Made by a program: the position numbers and the translations under genes. DNA of 64,000 bases from Erysipelotrichaceae bacterium (GTDB taxonomy: Bacteria; Bacillota_I; Bacilli_A; RFN20; CAG-826). The notes below the pieces were generated by a model that saw only the letters and a list, made by a program, of their open reading frames with translations, was not told where the DNA came from and did no database searches. Of the stretch, positions 21,680-31,069 are shown one piece after another. The stretch lies in contig SVAY01000007.1 of the NCBI GenBank assembly GCA_015059185.1, positions 18,117 to 82,116 of the forward strand. Reading direction: 5' to 3'. Positions within the stretch are counted from its first letter, which is position 1, and each line of letters starts with the position of its first letter.

Positions 21680-22249
21680 ATGAAAAAAGGATTACTAATT
21701 ATCTTAAGTGGACCTTCTGGTGTTGGAAAAGGCACGGTAAGGGAATATATTGTCAAAACTAATAAGATTGACATTACTTTTTCTGTCTCAATGACTACTC
21801 GTAAACCTCGTGAAGGTGAAACTGATGGAGTGGAATATTATTTCGTTTCACAAGAAGAATTTGATCGTCACGTTGCTAACGGTGATTTCCTTGAACACGC
21901 TTCGTTTGTCGGAAATAGTTATGGCACACCTAAACAAGCAGTGGAAGATTTAAGAAATCAAGGTAAGAACGTTTTCCTAGAAATAGAAGTTAATGGGGCA
22001 ACCCAAGTATTAAATACAGTAAATGATGAAGGTGTTATATCTTTCTTTTTAATGCCACCAAGCATTGAAACATTAAAGAAACGTATTGCAGGTAGAAGAA
22101 CTGAATCCAAAGAAATAATTGAAAAAAGAGTCGCTAAAGGAATGAGCGAAATAAAAGAAGCGGATAAATATGATTATGTCATTATTAATGACAAAGTAAA
22201 AACTGCTGGAGAAAAAATTATTAAAATAATTCAAGAAAAATTGGCATAA
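21680..22249 (+). CDS. gmk: Guanylate kinase
   Basis: Phosphorylates GMP to GDP with ATP. 189 residues, full length. P-loop GPSGVGKGT is at residues 10-18, the GMP-binding region includes SMTTRKPREGE and GVEYYFVS, and RIAGRRTES forms the lid. First gene of a run gmk-priA-(DUF1904-like)-rsmB-like-rlmN-prpC-kinase-rsgA-rpe, close to the order seen in many Bacilli (gmk-rpoZ-coaBC-priA-def-fmt-rsmB-rlmN-prpC-prkC-rsgA-rpe). Here rpoZ, coaBC, def and fmt are missing from the run. The gmk message seems leaderless. Confidence 0.96.
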   Translation: MKKGLLIILSGPSGVGKGTVREYIVKTNKIDITFSVSMTTRKPREGETDGVEYYFVSQEEFDRHVANGDFLEHASFVGNSYGTPKQAVEDLRNQGKNVFLEIEVNGATQVLNTVNDEGVISFFLMPPSIETLKKRIAGRRTESKEIIEKRVAKGMSEIKEADKYDYVIINDKVKTAGEKIIKIIQEKLA

Positions 22250-22257
22250 TAGATTAT

Positions 22258-24453
22258 ATGAAGCTTGTTGAGCTATTAATCGAATATGCAATATCAAGTT
22301 TAGATCGTCATTTTACTTATATATATAAAGGTAATAAGAAAGTCGATGCTGGTTTTCGTGTGCTCGTATCGTTCAACAATAAAGAAATAGTGGGCTATGT
22401 TTTAAATGTGAAAGATACTAATTCCTCAAAAGAAGAATTAGAAGAATCTTTGGGTTATATATTAAATGAAATTATTGATGTGATTGATGAAGCACCTTTA
22501 CTTAATGAAGACTTATTAAACCTCGCTAATGAAGTAAGTGATTATTATCTAGCGAGTAAGATAAGTGTCCTTCAAACAATGCTTCCTCCAAGTTTATCTC
22601 CAAAAAAATCTTCATTAAAAGCACCAAAAATTGCATATAACATTTTTATTGAATTAATTGATGATAATGAAGAGGGTTTAACTCCTAAACAAATTGAACT
22701 AATTCGTTTATTAAAAGAAGAAGGAAGAGTATTAAAAAATGAACTAAAATCTCCTTCAATAATAAAAAAGCTTTTAGCCTTAAATCGTATTAAGGAAGTG
22801 AAAGAAGAGAAGAGAAGATTAGAACTTCCTACTTATGAGCTTGAAGTGAATAAAAAACTTACTGAAGATCAAAATAAAGTCATTGATGAATTTAATAATA
22901 GTAACGATCAAATATACCTTTTAGAAGGAGTGACAGGAAGTGGAAAAACTGAAGTATATTTAACTCTTTCTGAAGAGGTCATTAAACGGGGTAAAACTGT
23001 TTTGATGCTCGTTCCAGAAATCTCGCTTACTCCGATGATGAATGAATATTTTATCAAGCGTTTTAATAATACAGTTGCTATCCTTCATAGTGAACTTACT
23101 CCTGCTGAAAAATATGATGAATACCGTAAGATTGCTAGTGGAGATATTAAAGTAGTAGTAGGTGCAAGAAGTGCAATATTTGCACCTTTAAGCAATATTG
23201 GTTTAATTATCTTAGATGAAGAACATGTTGAAAGTTATAAACAAGATGTGCCACCATTATATCACGCTAGAGACGTTGCTATTATGCGAGCAAAAGCGCA
23301 TCATGCAAAAGTACTTTTAGGTAGTGCAACTCCTTCTTTAGATTCTCGAGCAAGAGCCCAACAAGGTATCTATCATTTACTTAAACTTACTAAACGAATT
23401 AATAAACAACCTCTTCCAAAAACAACAGTTGTAAATTTACTAGATTATAAAAATATAGATCGTAATTCTGCGATATTCTCTAAACAATTAAGACAAAGTC
23501 TTAGTCAAGTGTTAGAACGTCATGAACAAGCTATACTACTTCTTAATAGAAGAGGATATTCTTCTCATGTTAGTTGTAGGAGTTGTGGTTATACATTTAA
23601 ATGTCCTAACTGTGGGATTGCTCTTACTTATCATAAGAGTGATGATATGCTTAAATGTCATCACTGTGATTTCGTTATGCCTTATCCTGATGCTTGTCCT
23701 GAATGCCAATCTAAATATATTTCTAGAATTGGTTTTGGTACTGAAAGAGTGGAAGATGAAGTCAAGAAATTATTCCCTAATGCTAGAACCCTTAGACTTG
23801 ACAGCGATTCTGCAAAAGTGCGTACTCGAGTTGCAAAAACTGTAGAAGCATTTGCCCGTCATGAAGCGGATATCTTAATCGGCACTCAAATGATTGCAAA
23901 AGGTCATGATTTCCCTTTAGTAACTCTTGTAGGCGTGGTCTTAGCAGACATCGGACTTAACATGCCTAACTATCGTAGTAGCGAACGTGCATTTCAACTT
24001 ATTACGCAAGCAGTTGGCCGTAGTGGTAGACAAGACAAAACTGGAGAAGCATTTATTCAAACTTATATGCCAACTCACTATGCTATTACCCTTGCTGCTC
24101 AACAAAATTATGAAGCCTTCTATTTAGCAGAAATGGATAATAGGAAGAAGACATATTTTCCACCATATTGTTATCTAGCAAGTTTAACTATCGCTTCAAA
24201 AAATGAAGAAAGAGCAATTCAAGAGGCTATCAATATTAGTAAGTTATTAACTGAGAAGTTTGGGGACGAAGGAATTATCTTAGGTCCTGTTTCTCCTTAC
24301 ATCCCATTTTTAGCCAACAATCATATACGTGTTTGCCTCGTAAAATATAAGAATAAAGATTTAGCAAAACGCATCATAAAAGAAATAAATATTGACTATT
24401 TAACCAAAAGTAATGTAAAGTTGCTTATAAATATAGACCCTTACAATTTCTAG
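22258..24453 (+). CDS. priA: Primosomal replication-restart helicase PriA
   Basis: 3'-to-5' superfamily 2 DNA helicase that reloads the replisome at stalled forks. 731 residues. The N-terminal 3'-DNA-binding domain (~1-105) is followed by Walker A GVTGSGKTEVY (~222-232), DEEH (~320), the paired zinc sites with CRSCGYTFKCPNCG, CHHCD and CPECQ (eight Cys, ~438-485), then motifs V and VI (GTQMIAKGHDF, QAVGRSGR). All key residues are present. Starts 8 bp after the gmk stop; a CATAAT box lies 6-7 nt before the ATG and no Shine-Dalgarno sequence is visible. Confidence 0.96.
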   Translation: MKLVELLIEYAISSLDRHFTYIYKGNKKVDAGFRVLVSFNNKEIVGYVLNVKDTNSSKEELEESLGYILNEIIDVIDEAPLLNEDLLNLANEVSDYYLASKISVLQTMLPPSLSPKKSSLKAPKIAYNIFIELIDDNEEGLTPKQIELIRLLKEEGRVLKNELKSPSIIKKLLALNRIKEVKEEKRRLELPTYELEVNKKLTEDQNKVIDEFNNSNDQIYLLEGVTGSGKTEVYLTLSEEVIKRGKTVLMLVPEISLTPMMNEYFIKRFNNTVAILHSELTPAEKYDEYRKIASGDIKVVVGARSAIFAPLSNIGLIILDEEHVESYKQDVPPLYHARDVAIMRAKAHHAKVLLGSATPSLDSRARAQQGIYHLLKLTKRINKQPLPKTTVVNLLDYKNIDRNSAIFSKQLRQSLSQVLERHEQAILLLNRRGYSSHVSCRSCGYTFKCPNCGIALTYHKSDDMLKCHHCDFVMPYPDACPECQSKYISRIGFGTERVEDEVKKLFPNARTLRLDSDSAKVRTRVAKTVEAFARHEADILIGTQMIAKGHDFPLVTLVGVVLADIGLNMPNYRSSERAFQLITQAVGRSGRQDKTGEAFIQTYMPTHYAITLAAQQNYEAFYLAEMDNRKKTYFPPYCYLASLTIASKNEERAIQEAINISKLLTEKFGDEGIILGPVSPYIPFLANNHIRVCLVKYKNKDLAKRIIKEINIDYLTKSNVKLLINIDPYNF

Positions 24454-24493
24454 AAAGAAATAGTAACAGTCTATTAGAAAGAACAAATACATT

Positions 24494-24949
24494 ATGATTA
24501 CACTAACAATTTATGGCCTTGATCAATATATCGTTGGCCGCCTATCGAGAGAAATGACTCATAACTTAGCTGATTTATATGAAGTCAGCGAAGATGATAT
24601 AAATTTTATCGCGCCTAATAATATGGTTTTCCATAATGGTGTGGAACAAACTTCTTGGAATGCTCTTATAAGAGTGCATCTTCCTAAGAAAGTGATGGTC
24701 CTTCAAGATGACGCCGCTAAGCTCATCATGGATATGATTCAAGGACCAACCATCAATGTGGCGGTAGAATTCTATTATTATTCAGAAGATAACCGTTATG
24801 AGAAGATTAACGAAGATTACCCACGTTTTATTACCGATGACAATCTAGTAGATGTGGACGAGGATTATGAGGAGACTCAATACATCGAAGGAGATGGAAA
24901 GGATGAGGTTTTTACGGGGGATATCTTTAAAAACTTCAACGGTGAATAA
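24494..24949 (+). CDS. DUF1904-like hypothetical protein
   Basis: 151 residues. The first ~105 resemble DUF1904 (a small tautomerase-like fold found in Bacilli): an initial beta strand, a helix, and the stretch VLQDDAAKLIMDMI followed by VAVEFYYYSEDNRYE. The tail (~110-151) is very acidic (DNLVDVDEDYEETQ) and probably disordered. It sits between priA and the rsmB-like gene, where other Bacilli have def and fmt. Role unknown; family assignment is tentative. Confidence 0.55.
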   Translation: MITLTIYGLDQYIVGRLSREMTHNLADLYEVSEDDINFIAPNNMVFHNGVEQTSWNALIRVHLPKKVMVLQDDAAKLIMDMIQGPTINVAVEFYYYSEDNRYEKINEDYPRFITDDNLVDVDEDYEETQYIEGDGKDEVFTGDIFKNFNGE

Positions 24950-24951
24950 GA

Positions 24952-26190
24952 ATGCACAAATTTGAGATTGCAATTGAGATTCTAGATCAAATTCTAGATA
25001 ATAAAATTCCATTCAATCTCGCAACTAAGAATACTTTGGATAAGTATTCAATTCCTAGTGATGAAAGAAGTATTGTCACAGGATTAGTAGGATGCGAATT
25101 ACGTCATCATTTATTATTTAGTGAATTAATTAAAGAAGAATTAGAACTTGACGAAGAAACTAAAAGAAGTGGATTACTTTTAGCTTTAGCTAATTATCAT
25201 TTCTATAACAAGTTTGACGCTCAAGAAGTGGTTGCTATTACATCGCGCCATAGTGGTTTAGATAAAAAGAGTATCGAATCCTTTTTAGCGAAACACCCAG
25301 ATAAGAGTGATATTATTCCAGCGAAATATGATAAGGGATCATTTGAATATTTATCTTTAAGATATAACTGCCCACTCTGGCTCGTGAAGATGTGGAATAA
25401 ACATTATGGAAGAGGATTGGCCTTTAAGATTCTTCAAGCGAACACTAAACCAGTCGTTCAATCTTATAAACTTAATGATGTTGAACAAGGTAAAGTAATG
25501 CTTAATCCTAACTTTGGTGTGGCGCCTACTGAAGACATGGTCCTTTATATTGGTAGAGGTAACGCTAAAGGTACTGATTTTTATAAAGCAAAACAACTCA
25601 TTCCAGAAAAGATTGCTTATAAATTATCTTTAGATAAAGTGGATGTTAAGCCATTCTCTAAAGTTGCTATCTATTCTAGTTTTTCCAATACTATGTATAT
25701 TGATTTAGCGAAAAGAAATATCGAAGGATTAAAAGTTGATTTAATCACACCAGATATCTTTACTCATAATGAAGTGCGTCATCATATCGCGATGTATAAC
25801 ATTAAGAATTTCACCTTATTAGAAGAGAAAGCTGCTAATTTATTAGCCTGCATCTCTGAAAAAGTTGATTATTTCTTTGTTTTAGCAAGAAACTCTAATT
25901 TTGATCTCCTTAGAACAAATGCCGATTATTTCTTAAGATTCTCGAGAGATGAACTGGATTCCATCATGAATGAACAAAGATATACATTAGATGAAGCTGC
26001 TACATTAATGAATGAAGGTGGACAACTCATCTATATGGTTCCTACCTTAAATAAGAAAGAAACAAAACAAATCATCAATGAATTCCTTTTAACTCACCGT
26101 GAGTATTCGTTATTAGAAGAAAGGCAATTCTTTCCATTCGAAGAGGAGAACAGTACTTTGTACGTCGCTCGAATGCTTAAAGTAAAATGA
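24952..26190 (+). CDS. RsmB-like protein with a degenerate methyltransferase domain
   Basis: 412 residues, at the chromosomal position and length of rsmB (16S rRNA m5C967 methyltransferase). The N-terminal NusB-like RNA-binding domain (~1-130) and the family signature CPLWLVKMWNKHYG (~139-152) are clear. The catalytic part is strongly altered. The S-adenosylmethionine loop (normally APGGKT) is replaced by YSSFSNT. The motif IV proline-cysteine that starts DAPCSG is ARNSNF, and the motif VI cysteine before TLN is a proline (MVPTLNKKE). Both cysteines needed for m5C chemistry are thus absent, although the C-terminal fold is recognisable. I infer a protein that still binds rRNA or the ribosome but no longer methylates. 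Confidence 0.8.
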   Translation: MHKFEIAIEILDQILDNKIPFNLATKNTLDKYSIPSDERSIVTGLVGCELRHHLLFSELIKEELELDEETKRSGLLLALANYHFYNKFDAQEVVAITSRHSGLDKKSIESFLAKHPDKSDIIPAKYDKGSFEYLSLRYNCPLWLVKMWNKHYGRGLAFKILQANTKPVVQSYKLNDVEQGKVMLNPNFGVAPTEDMVLYIGRGNAKGTDFYKAKQLIPEKIAYKLSLDKVDVKPFSKVAIYSSFSNTMYIDLAKRNIEGLKVDLITPDIFTHNEVRHHIAMYNIKNFTLLEEKAANLLACISEKVDYFFVLARNSNFDLLRTNADYFLRFSRDELDSIMNEQRYTLDEAATLMNEGGQLIYMVPTLNKKETKQIINEFLLTHREYSLLEERQFFPFEEENSTLYVARMLKVK

Positions 26191-26191
26191 A

Positions 26192-27241
26192 ATGATTAAT
26201 TTATTAGGACTACCAATTTCAAAACTCGAAGAATTAATGCTAAGTGAAGGGCAGAAGAAGTATCGTGCCATCCAACTTTATACGTGGATTTATGAGAAAA
26301 AAGCTACTTCATTTGATGAAATGAGTGATATCTCTATTAAATTCAGAGAAGTTCTAAAAGAAAAATATTGTTTAGATATTCCAACTATTGATAAGATTCA
26401 ACGTTCTAAAGACGGAACTGTGAAGCTTTTAGTGAAATTTTCTGATGGACTTAAAGTTGAAACGGTTTTAATGCGTTATAGTTATGGTAATGCAGCCTGT
26501 GTATCTAGCCAAGTTGGCTGTAATATGGGTTGTAGCTTCTGTGCGAGTGGTTTACTCGGTAAACAACGTAGCTTAACTGCGGCTGAGATGGTTGGCCAAA
26601 TCATGGTCCTCAATAATGTATTAAGAGAAGAAAATAAAGGTGAAAGAGTAACTCATATTGTTGTTATGGGTACGGGAGAACCTTTTGATAATTATGATAA
26701 TGTTATGGATTTCATCCGTATTGTGAACGCTCAAAAAGGCTTAGCCATTGGAGCCAGACACATCACAGTCTCAACATGCGGCTTAATTGATGGGATTAAA
26801 AAATACGCTAGAGAAGGTTTACAAACCAATTTAGCAATCTCTTTACACGCTCCAAATGATGAAATTCGATTAAAAATTATGAAAGTTGCGAAAATTTATC
26901 CTATAAAGGATATAATAGAAGCTGTTAAGGAATACGAGAGTATTGCAAAACGCCGTGTCACATATGAATATCTCCTTTTAGATGGGATTAATGATTCAAA
27001 AGAAAATGCGGAAGAATTAATTAAAGTCATCAAAGGGACAATGGGGTATGTGAATCTTATTCCTTATAATGAAACCTCACTATGTGATTATAAACGTAGT
27101 AGTGGTAATCGTATTCATGCCTTCCTAGATTATTTAAATAAGGGTGGAGTGAATGCGACAATTAGAAAAGAGTTCGGCAGCGATATTGACGCTGCATGCG
27201 GACAATTAAGAGCAAAAGCAGAACAAAATGAAAAAGCCTAA
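26192..27241 (+). CDS. rlmN: Dual-specificity rRNA/tRNA (A-C2) methyltransferase RlmN
   Basis: Radical SAM enzyme that methylates A2503 of 23S rRNA and A37 of some tRNAs. 349 residues, full length. The iron-sulfur cluster motif CNMGCSFC is near residues 110-117, GTGEPFDNYDN follows, and the C-terminal cysteine lies in DIDAACGQLR. One base after the rsmB-like stop, and overlapping prpC by 14 bp. Confidence 0.96.
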   Translation: MINLLGLPISKLEELMLSEGQKKYRAIQLYTWIYEKKATSFDEMSDISIKFREVLKEKYCLDIPTIDKIQRSKDGTVKLLVKFSDGLKVETVLMRYSYGNAACVSSQVGCNMGCSFCASGLLGKQRSLTAAEMVGQIMVLNNVLREENKGERVTHIVVMGTGEPFDNYDNVMDFIRIVNAQKGLAIGARHITVSTCGLIDGIKKYAREGLQTNLAISLHAPNDEIRLKIMKVAKIYPIKDIIEAVKEYESIAKRRVTYEYLLLDGINDSKENAEELIKVIKGTMGYVNLIPYNETSLCDYKRSSGNRIHAFLDYLNKGGVNATIRKEFGSDIDAACGQLRAKAEQNEKA

Positions 27242-28007
27242 TTTAAAAGTCAGCAAACATCTACCAGTTTCTGGACGATATTCATATCGTACAGATATTG
27301 GAAAAGTACGCCTTACTAACGAAGACCAAGCTAACGCTACTGTCAACGCTAAAGGCGATGTCTTTTTAATTGTGTGTGATGGAATGGGTGGACAAAATAA
27401 AGGCGAATTAGCATCTAGTATTGCAGTTAGTCATCTTTTAGATGACTTTAATTCGTCAAAATTCATTTCAACCTTAGATGTTCAGTTCTGGCTTAATCGT
27501 CATATTAGGGCAGTGAATAAATATATTTATAATGAAGCTAGACAAAACGCTTTATATCGCGGCATGGGTACAACCCTTACTTGCGTTATCATCTATAAGA
27601 GTTCAATGATTATTGCGCAAATTGGTGATTCACGTCTATATCAAGTTAAACATAATGATTTAATTCAAGTCACCAAAGATCAAACATATGTGAATTATTT
27701 ATATAACACTGGACAAATCACTAAAGAAGAAATGGCGACACATCCACGTCGACATATGTTAATGAATGCATTAGGAACATATCCTAGTGTTGAAATTGAT
27801 ATTGCTATTAAGCCTTATAATAATGAGTCATTATTACTTTGTAGTGATGGGCTTTATAACAACGTCAGTGAAACAACGATTGCGAGCATCTTAAAAGGTA
27901 AAGATACTCCAGAAGAAAAAGTGAATGAATTAATCTCTATCGCAAATAACAATGGTGGAAGCGATAATATAGGAATTGTAATATGGGAGGCAACTTATGG
28001 CAGTTAA
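27228..28007 (+). CDS. prpC: PP2C-type Ser/Thr phosphatase
   Basis: Metal-dependent protein phosphatase, partner of the kinase encoded next. 259 residues. Metal-binding Asp residues are in VCDGMGG and AQIGDSRLYQ, with LLLCSDGLYN and GGSDNIGIV near the end. The order rlmN-prpC-prkC-rsgA-rpe is conserved in Bacilli. The gene overlaps rlmN by 14 bp and the kinase by 11 bp, so expression of phosphatase and kinase is probably coupled. Confidence 0.94.
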   Translation: MKKPNLKVSKHLPVSGRYSYRTDIGKVRLTNEDQANATVNAKGDVFLIVCDGMGGQNKGELASSIAVSHLLDDFNSSKFISTLDVQFWLNRHIRAVNKYIYNEARQNALYRGMGTTLTCVIIYKSSMIIAQIGDSRLYQVKHNDLIQVTKDQTYVNYLYNTGQITKEEMATHPRRHMLMNALGTYPSVEIDIAIKPYNNESLLLCSDGLYNNVSETTIASILKGKDTPEEKVNELISIANNNGGSDNIGIVIWEATYGS

Positions 28008-28881
28008 ATTAGGTACAATTGTTGATGGCAGATATCGTATAACTAGCCGTATTGGCCACGGCGGTATGGCGGAAGTCTATGAAGCTACCGATATTATCAA
28101 TAAGAATGTTGTTGCCATCAAATTCATTAAAGAAGATGTGATGAAAAATACCGTCAATATTAAACGTTTTGAAAACGAAGCTTTAATCGCGGCTAGTTTA
28201 AATCACCCAAATATCGTTAAAGTTTATAACCATGGTACTCTTAATGGCGTGCCTTATATGGCAAATGAATATATCAAAGGTCAAAACTTAAAAGAAGTAT
28301 TGGATTTTAGAGGACCTTTACCTCTTAATGAGGTAATTGACTATATGATTCAATTAACCGATGCTTTAAGCTTTGCTCATAAACACGGGATTGTTCACCG
28401 TGATGTGAAACCTGAAAATATGTTCTTAATGACTGACGGAACAATTAAATTAGGTGACTTTGGCATTGCTCAAGCCGAGAACTTAGAAAGTAGTTTTACT
28501 AAAACTAGTGAGATTATTGGTTCGGTCTATTATATGGCGCCTGAAATCGCAAAAGGTGAACAAGCCACTAAACGTAGTGATATCTACGCAGCAGGTGTCG
28601 TATTCTTTGAATTATTAACTGGACGTCCTCCTTTTGAAAGAGATACACCAGTAAATATTGCCGTTGCCCATATTAGAGATAAATTCCCATCTATTAGAAC
28701 GATTTTACCAAACTGTCCTAAAGAGATTGAAAGAATTATCTTTAAAGCAACAAAAAAGAATCCATATGACAGATATCAAGACGCCAAAGAATTTGAACAA
28801 GATTTAATAGAAGTAAAATCAAATCCAGAATTACTTAAAGACAATAGAGGGTTTTTCTCCCGCTTATTTGGTTTTAAATAA
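27997..28881 (+). CDS. PrkC/StkP-type Ser/Thr kinase without membrane and PASTA domains
   Basis: 294 residues holding a complete kinase domain: glycine loop GHGGMAEVYEA (~20-30), catalytic lysine in VAIKFI, HRDVKPEN (~135-142), DFG (~154-156), activation loop rich in Ser/Thr, and APEI. It stops soon after the kinase domain, ending in RGFFSRLFGFK. The transmembrane helix and extracellular PASTA repeats that make PrkC (~600-650 residues) a cell-wall sensor are absent. The next gene starts at the stop codon, so this is not an obvious truncation by insertion. The hydrophobic-basic tail might associate with the membrane. GGGAGG lies before the ATG. Confidence 0.9.
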   Translation: MAVKLGTIVDGRYRITSRIGHGGMAEVYEATDIINKNVVAIKFIKEDVMKNTVNIKRFENEALIAASLNHPNIVKVYNHGTLNGVPYMANEYIKGQNLKEVLDFRGPLPLNEVIDYMIQLTDALSFAHKHGIVHRDVKPENMFLMTDGTIKLGDFGIAQAENLESSFTKTSEIIGSVYYMAPEIAKGEQATKRSDIYAAGVVFFELLTGRPPFERDTPVNIAVAHIRDKFPSIRTILPNCPKEIERIIFKATKKNPYDRYQDAKEFEQDLIEVKSNPELLKDNRGFFSRLFGFK

Positions 28882-29741
28882 TGATAGGTCGAATAATTAG
28901 AGGAAACGGTAAAACCTATAGCGTTACTACTGATAACGTTATTTATAACGTTACTCTTTTAGGTATATTAAAAAAGAATAAGTCATTTGTCGCGATTGGT
29001 GATTATGTCGAATTTGATGAAAATAGTCTCGCAATTAAAAATATTGTTAATCGTCATTCTTTAATCAAAAGACCGAGAATCGCTAACGTTGATCAATTAT
29101 TAATCCTTCATTCTTTAGTAGAACCTGATTTTGATCTAGATTTAGTGCTTCGATATATCACTTATGCCAATATGAACGATATCAAAGCAAGTATCGTTAT
29201 TACTAAAATTGATAAAGATAACGATATTAATAAAATTAATCGTATTAAAGAAATATTTAAATCAATTGGGATTAAATGCTATTTCATCTCGAATAAATCG
29301 AAAGTTGGGTTAGATACTTTATTAACTGATTTAAAATATCAAACTATCGCTTTAGTCGGTCAAAGTGGTGTGGGCAAATCTTCTTTACTTAACGCGATAA
29401 ATATCTCTTATTCACGTAGTGAAGGTGAATATAGTGCCGCTCGAGGAAGAGGAAAACATGAAACAACAGAAACGATCCTTCTCCCATTTAATGAAGGATA
29501 TATTGCAGACACTCCTGGGTTTAGTGATATTGAATTAGAACTATCTAAAGAAGATTTAGCAAAATTCTATCCAGGTTGTTATAAAAGGAATGCGGAATGT
29601 TATTTCTCTAATTGTTTACATGATAGTGAACCAAAATGCGCGGTTAAAAATGCAGTTGATGTTGGCGAACTAGATATAGAAATATATAATGAATATAAGA
29701 AATTATTAAGTAGTTTACCTTTAAAAGGTAGGGGGTACTAA
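28881..29741 (+). CDS. rsgA: Ribosome small-subunit GTPase A
   Basis: Circularly permuted GTPase for late 30S maturation. 286 residues. OB-fold N-terminus, G4 TKID (~110), then G1 GQSGVGKSS (~160) and G3 DTPGF (~213), followed by the zinc domain with CYKRNAEC, C and H residues near 232-256. Start codon overlaps the kinase stop (taATG). Confidence 0.95.
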   Translation: MIGRIIRGNGKTYSVTTDNVIYNVTLLGILKKNKSFVAIGDYVEFDENSLAIKNIVNRHSLIKRPRIANVDQLLILHSLVEPDFDLDLVLRYITYANMNDIKASIVITKIDKDNDINKINRIKEIFKSIGIKCYFISNKSKVGLDTLLTDLKYQTIALVGQSGVGKSSLLNAINISYSRSEGEYSAARGRGKHETTETILLPFNEGYIADTPGFSDIELELSKEDLAKFYPGCYKRNAECYFSNCLHDSEPKCAVKNAVDVGELDIEIYNEYKKLLSSLPLKGRGY

Positions 29742-29742
29742 T

Positions 29743-30408
29743 ATGAGTGTTATCATCTCACCAAGCTTATTATCAGCAGACTTTGCAAATTTAGAAGCTG
29801 AACTTAAAAAAGCAAAAGAATTTGGAGCGGAATGGATCCATTTTGATGTGATGGATGGTCATTTTGTTCCTAATATCTCTATTGGAGTACCTGTCCTTAA
29901 AGCAGTAAGTCAAAAGTGTGACTTATTAAAAGATGTTCACTTAATGATTTCTAATCCAAAGAAATATATCAAACCATTTGTTGATGCAGGAGCCGATTTA
30001 TTAACTTTCCATTATGAAGCTTGTAAGAGTGATACTGAAGTATTTGAAGTCCTTGATTTAATTCATTCTTATAATGTGAAAGCTGGTATCTCTATTAAGC
30101 CAGGGACAAACGTAAGAAAGATTTATAAGTTCTTAGCCAGCACTGACCTAATCTTAATTATGTCTGTTGAACCTGGGTTTGGTGGTCAAAAATTTGATCC
30201 ACGCGCCATATTTAAGATTAGTAACTTAAGAGAATATATGAATAAATATGATTTCCATAAGACTTTAATTGAAGTTGATGGTGGAATTAATGAAAGTACC
30301 GGTAAAGAATGTGTGAAGTCTGGTGTTGATGTATTAGTGGCGGGTAGCTATCTATTTGGCCATGACGATATGAAAGAAAGAATTAATAAATTAAAGAATA
30401 ATGACTAA
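29743..30408 (+). CDS. rpe: Ribulose-phosphate 3-epimerase
   Basis: Interconverts ribulose 5-phosphate and xylulose 5-phosphate in the pentose phosphate pathway. 221 residues, TIM barrel. Signatures ISPSLLSADFANL, HFDVMDGHFVPN, DVHLMI, MSVEPGFGGQKF and EVDGGI carry the metal ligands (two His, two Asp). GGGGG lies before the ATG, and it starts one base after rsgA. It overlaps the next membrane-protein gene by 8 bp. Confidence 0.96.
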   Translation: MSVIISPSLLSADFANLEAELKKAKEFGAEWIHFDVMDGHFVPNISIGVPVLKAVSQKCDLLKDVHLMISNPKKYIKPFVDAGADLLTFHYEACKSDTEVFEVLDLIHSYNVKAGISIKPGTNVRKIYKFLASTDLILIMSVEPGFGGQKFDPRAIFKISNLREYMNKYDFHKTLIEVDGGINESTGKECVKSGVDVLVAGSYLFGHDDMKERINKLKNND

Positions 30409-31069
30409 TTTTGCGATTGCGTTTCTCTTTTCTAGTGTTTTATTTCTTATAATATTTGTCCTATTCTCTATTCTTAATTACAAGAATAGATTTAAGATGA
30501 ATTATGATTTAAGAAATCATTATCCTTATGAACTTAATTATGAGATGAAATTTTCCGATAATTTAGTCGGGAATCTTGCAATATGTTTATTTGCTGCTAG
30601 TGGGATTGCTTTTTATACTTTATTTGATATGAAATACACTAATGGCTTCTTATTATTTGATTTAATAGCGGGAAGCATTTACTCTTTAGCCTTAATGAGC
30701 TTTGCTTTTATCTCATTAAATAAACATTTAAGATTCCATCTATTAGTGGTGCTAATTGGGGTGGTGCTATCTTTCCTTATTCCTTTTTCTAATGCGATGA
30801 CTTTGTTTAATGCTTATAAAACTAAAGAAGAAGTTGGTGCGCTTGTTTTAGCGATATTTAATGTTGTTTATTGCTTAATCATCTTCTTTATGATGATGAA
30901 TCCTCGTCTCAGTCACTGGGCAGATTTAAAAGAAGAAAAAGATAAAGACGGGACTATTAAATATGTGAGACCAAAATTCTTTATCTTAGCTTTTATTGAA
31001 TGGGGTTTAATATTAACTAGTCCCTTATTAATGGTGATGAGTTTATTTACTCAAATCCTAGTTTATTAA
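30401..31069 (+). CDS. Membrane protein of unknown function
   Basis: 222 residues with about six hydrophobic segments: one at the N-terminus, four between ~55 and 170 and one near the C-terminus. A charged loop before the last segment reads DLKEEKDKDG. In many Bacilli rpe is followed by a thiamine pyrophosphokinase; this product is unrelated to it. It ends base-to-base against the convergent HAD gene with no terminator between them. Confidence 0.65.
   Translation: MTNFAIAFLFSSVLFLIIFVLFSILNYKNRFKMNYDLRNHYPYELNYEMKFSDNLVGNLAICLFAASGIAFYTLFDMKYTNGFLLFDLIAGSIYSLALMSFAFISLNKHLRFHLLVVLIGVVLSFLIPFSNAMTLFNAYKTKEEVGALVLAIFNVVYCLIIFFMMMNPRLSHWADLKEEKDKDGTIKYVRPKFFILAFIEWGLILTSPLLMVMSLFTQILVY

Noticed and set aside
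23522..23845. 107-residue ORF in a second frame of priA
   Set aside because: Covers the zinc-binding region of PriA, is Leu/Val-rich low-complexity sequence and has no ribosome-binding site.
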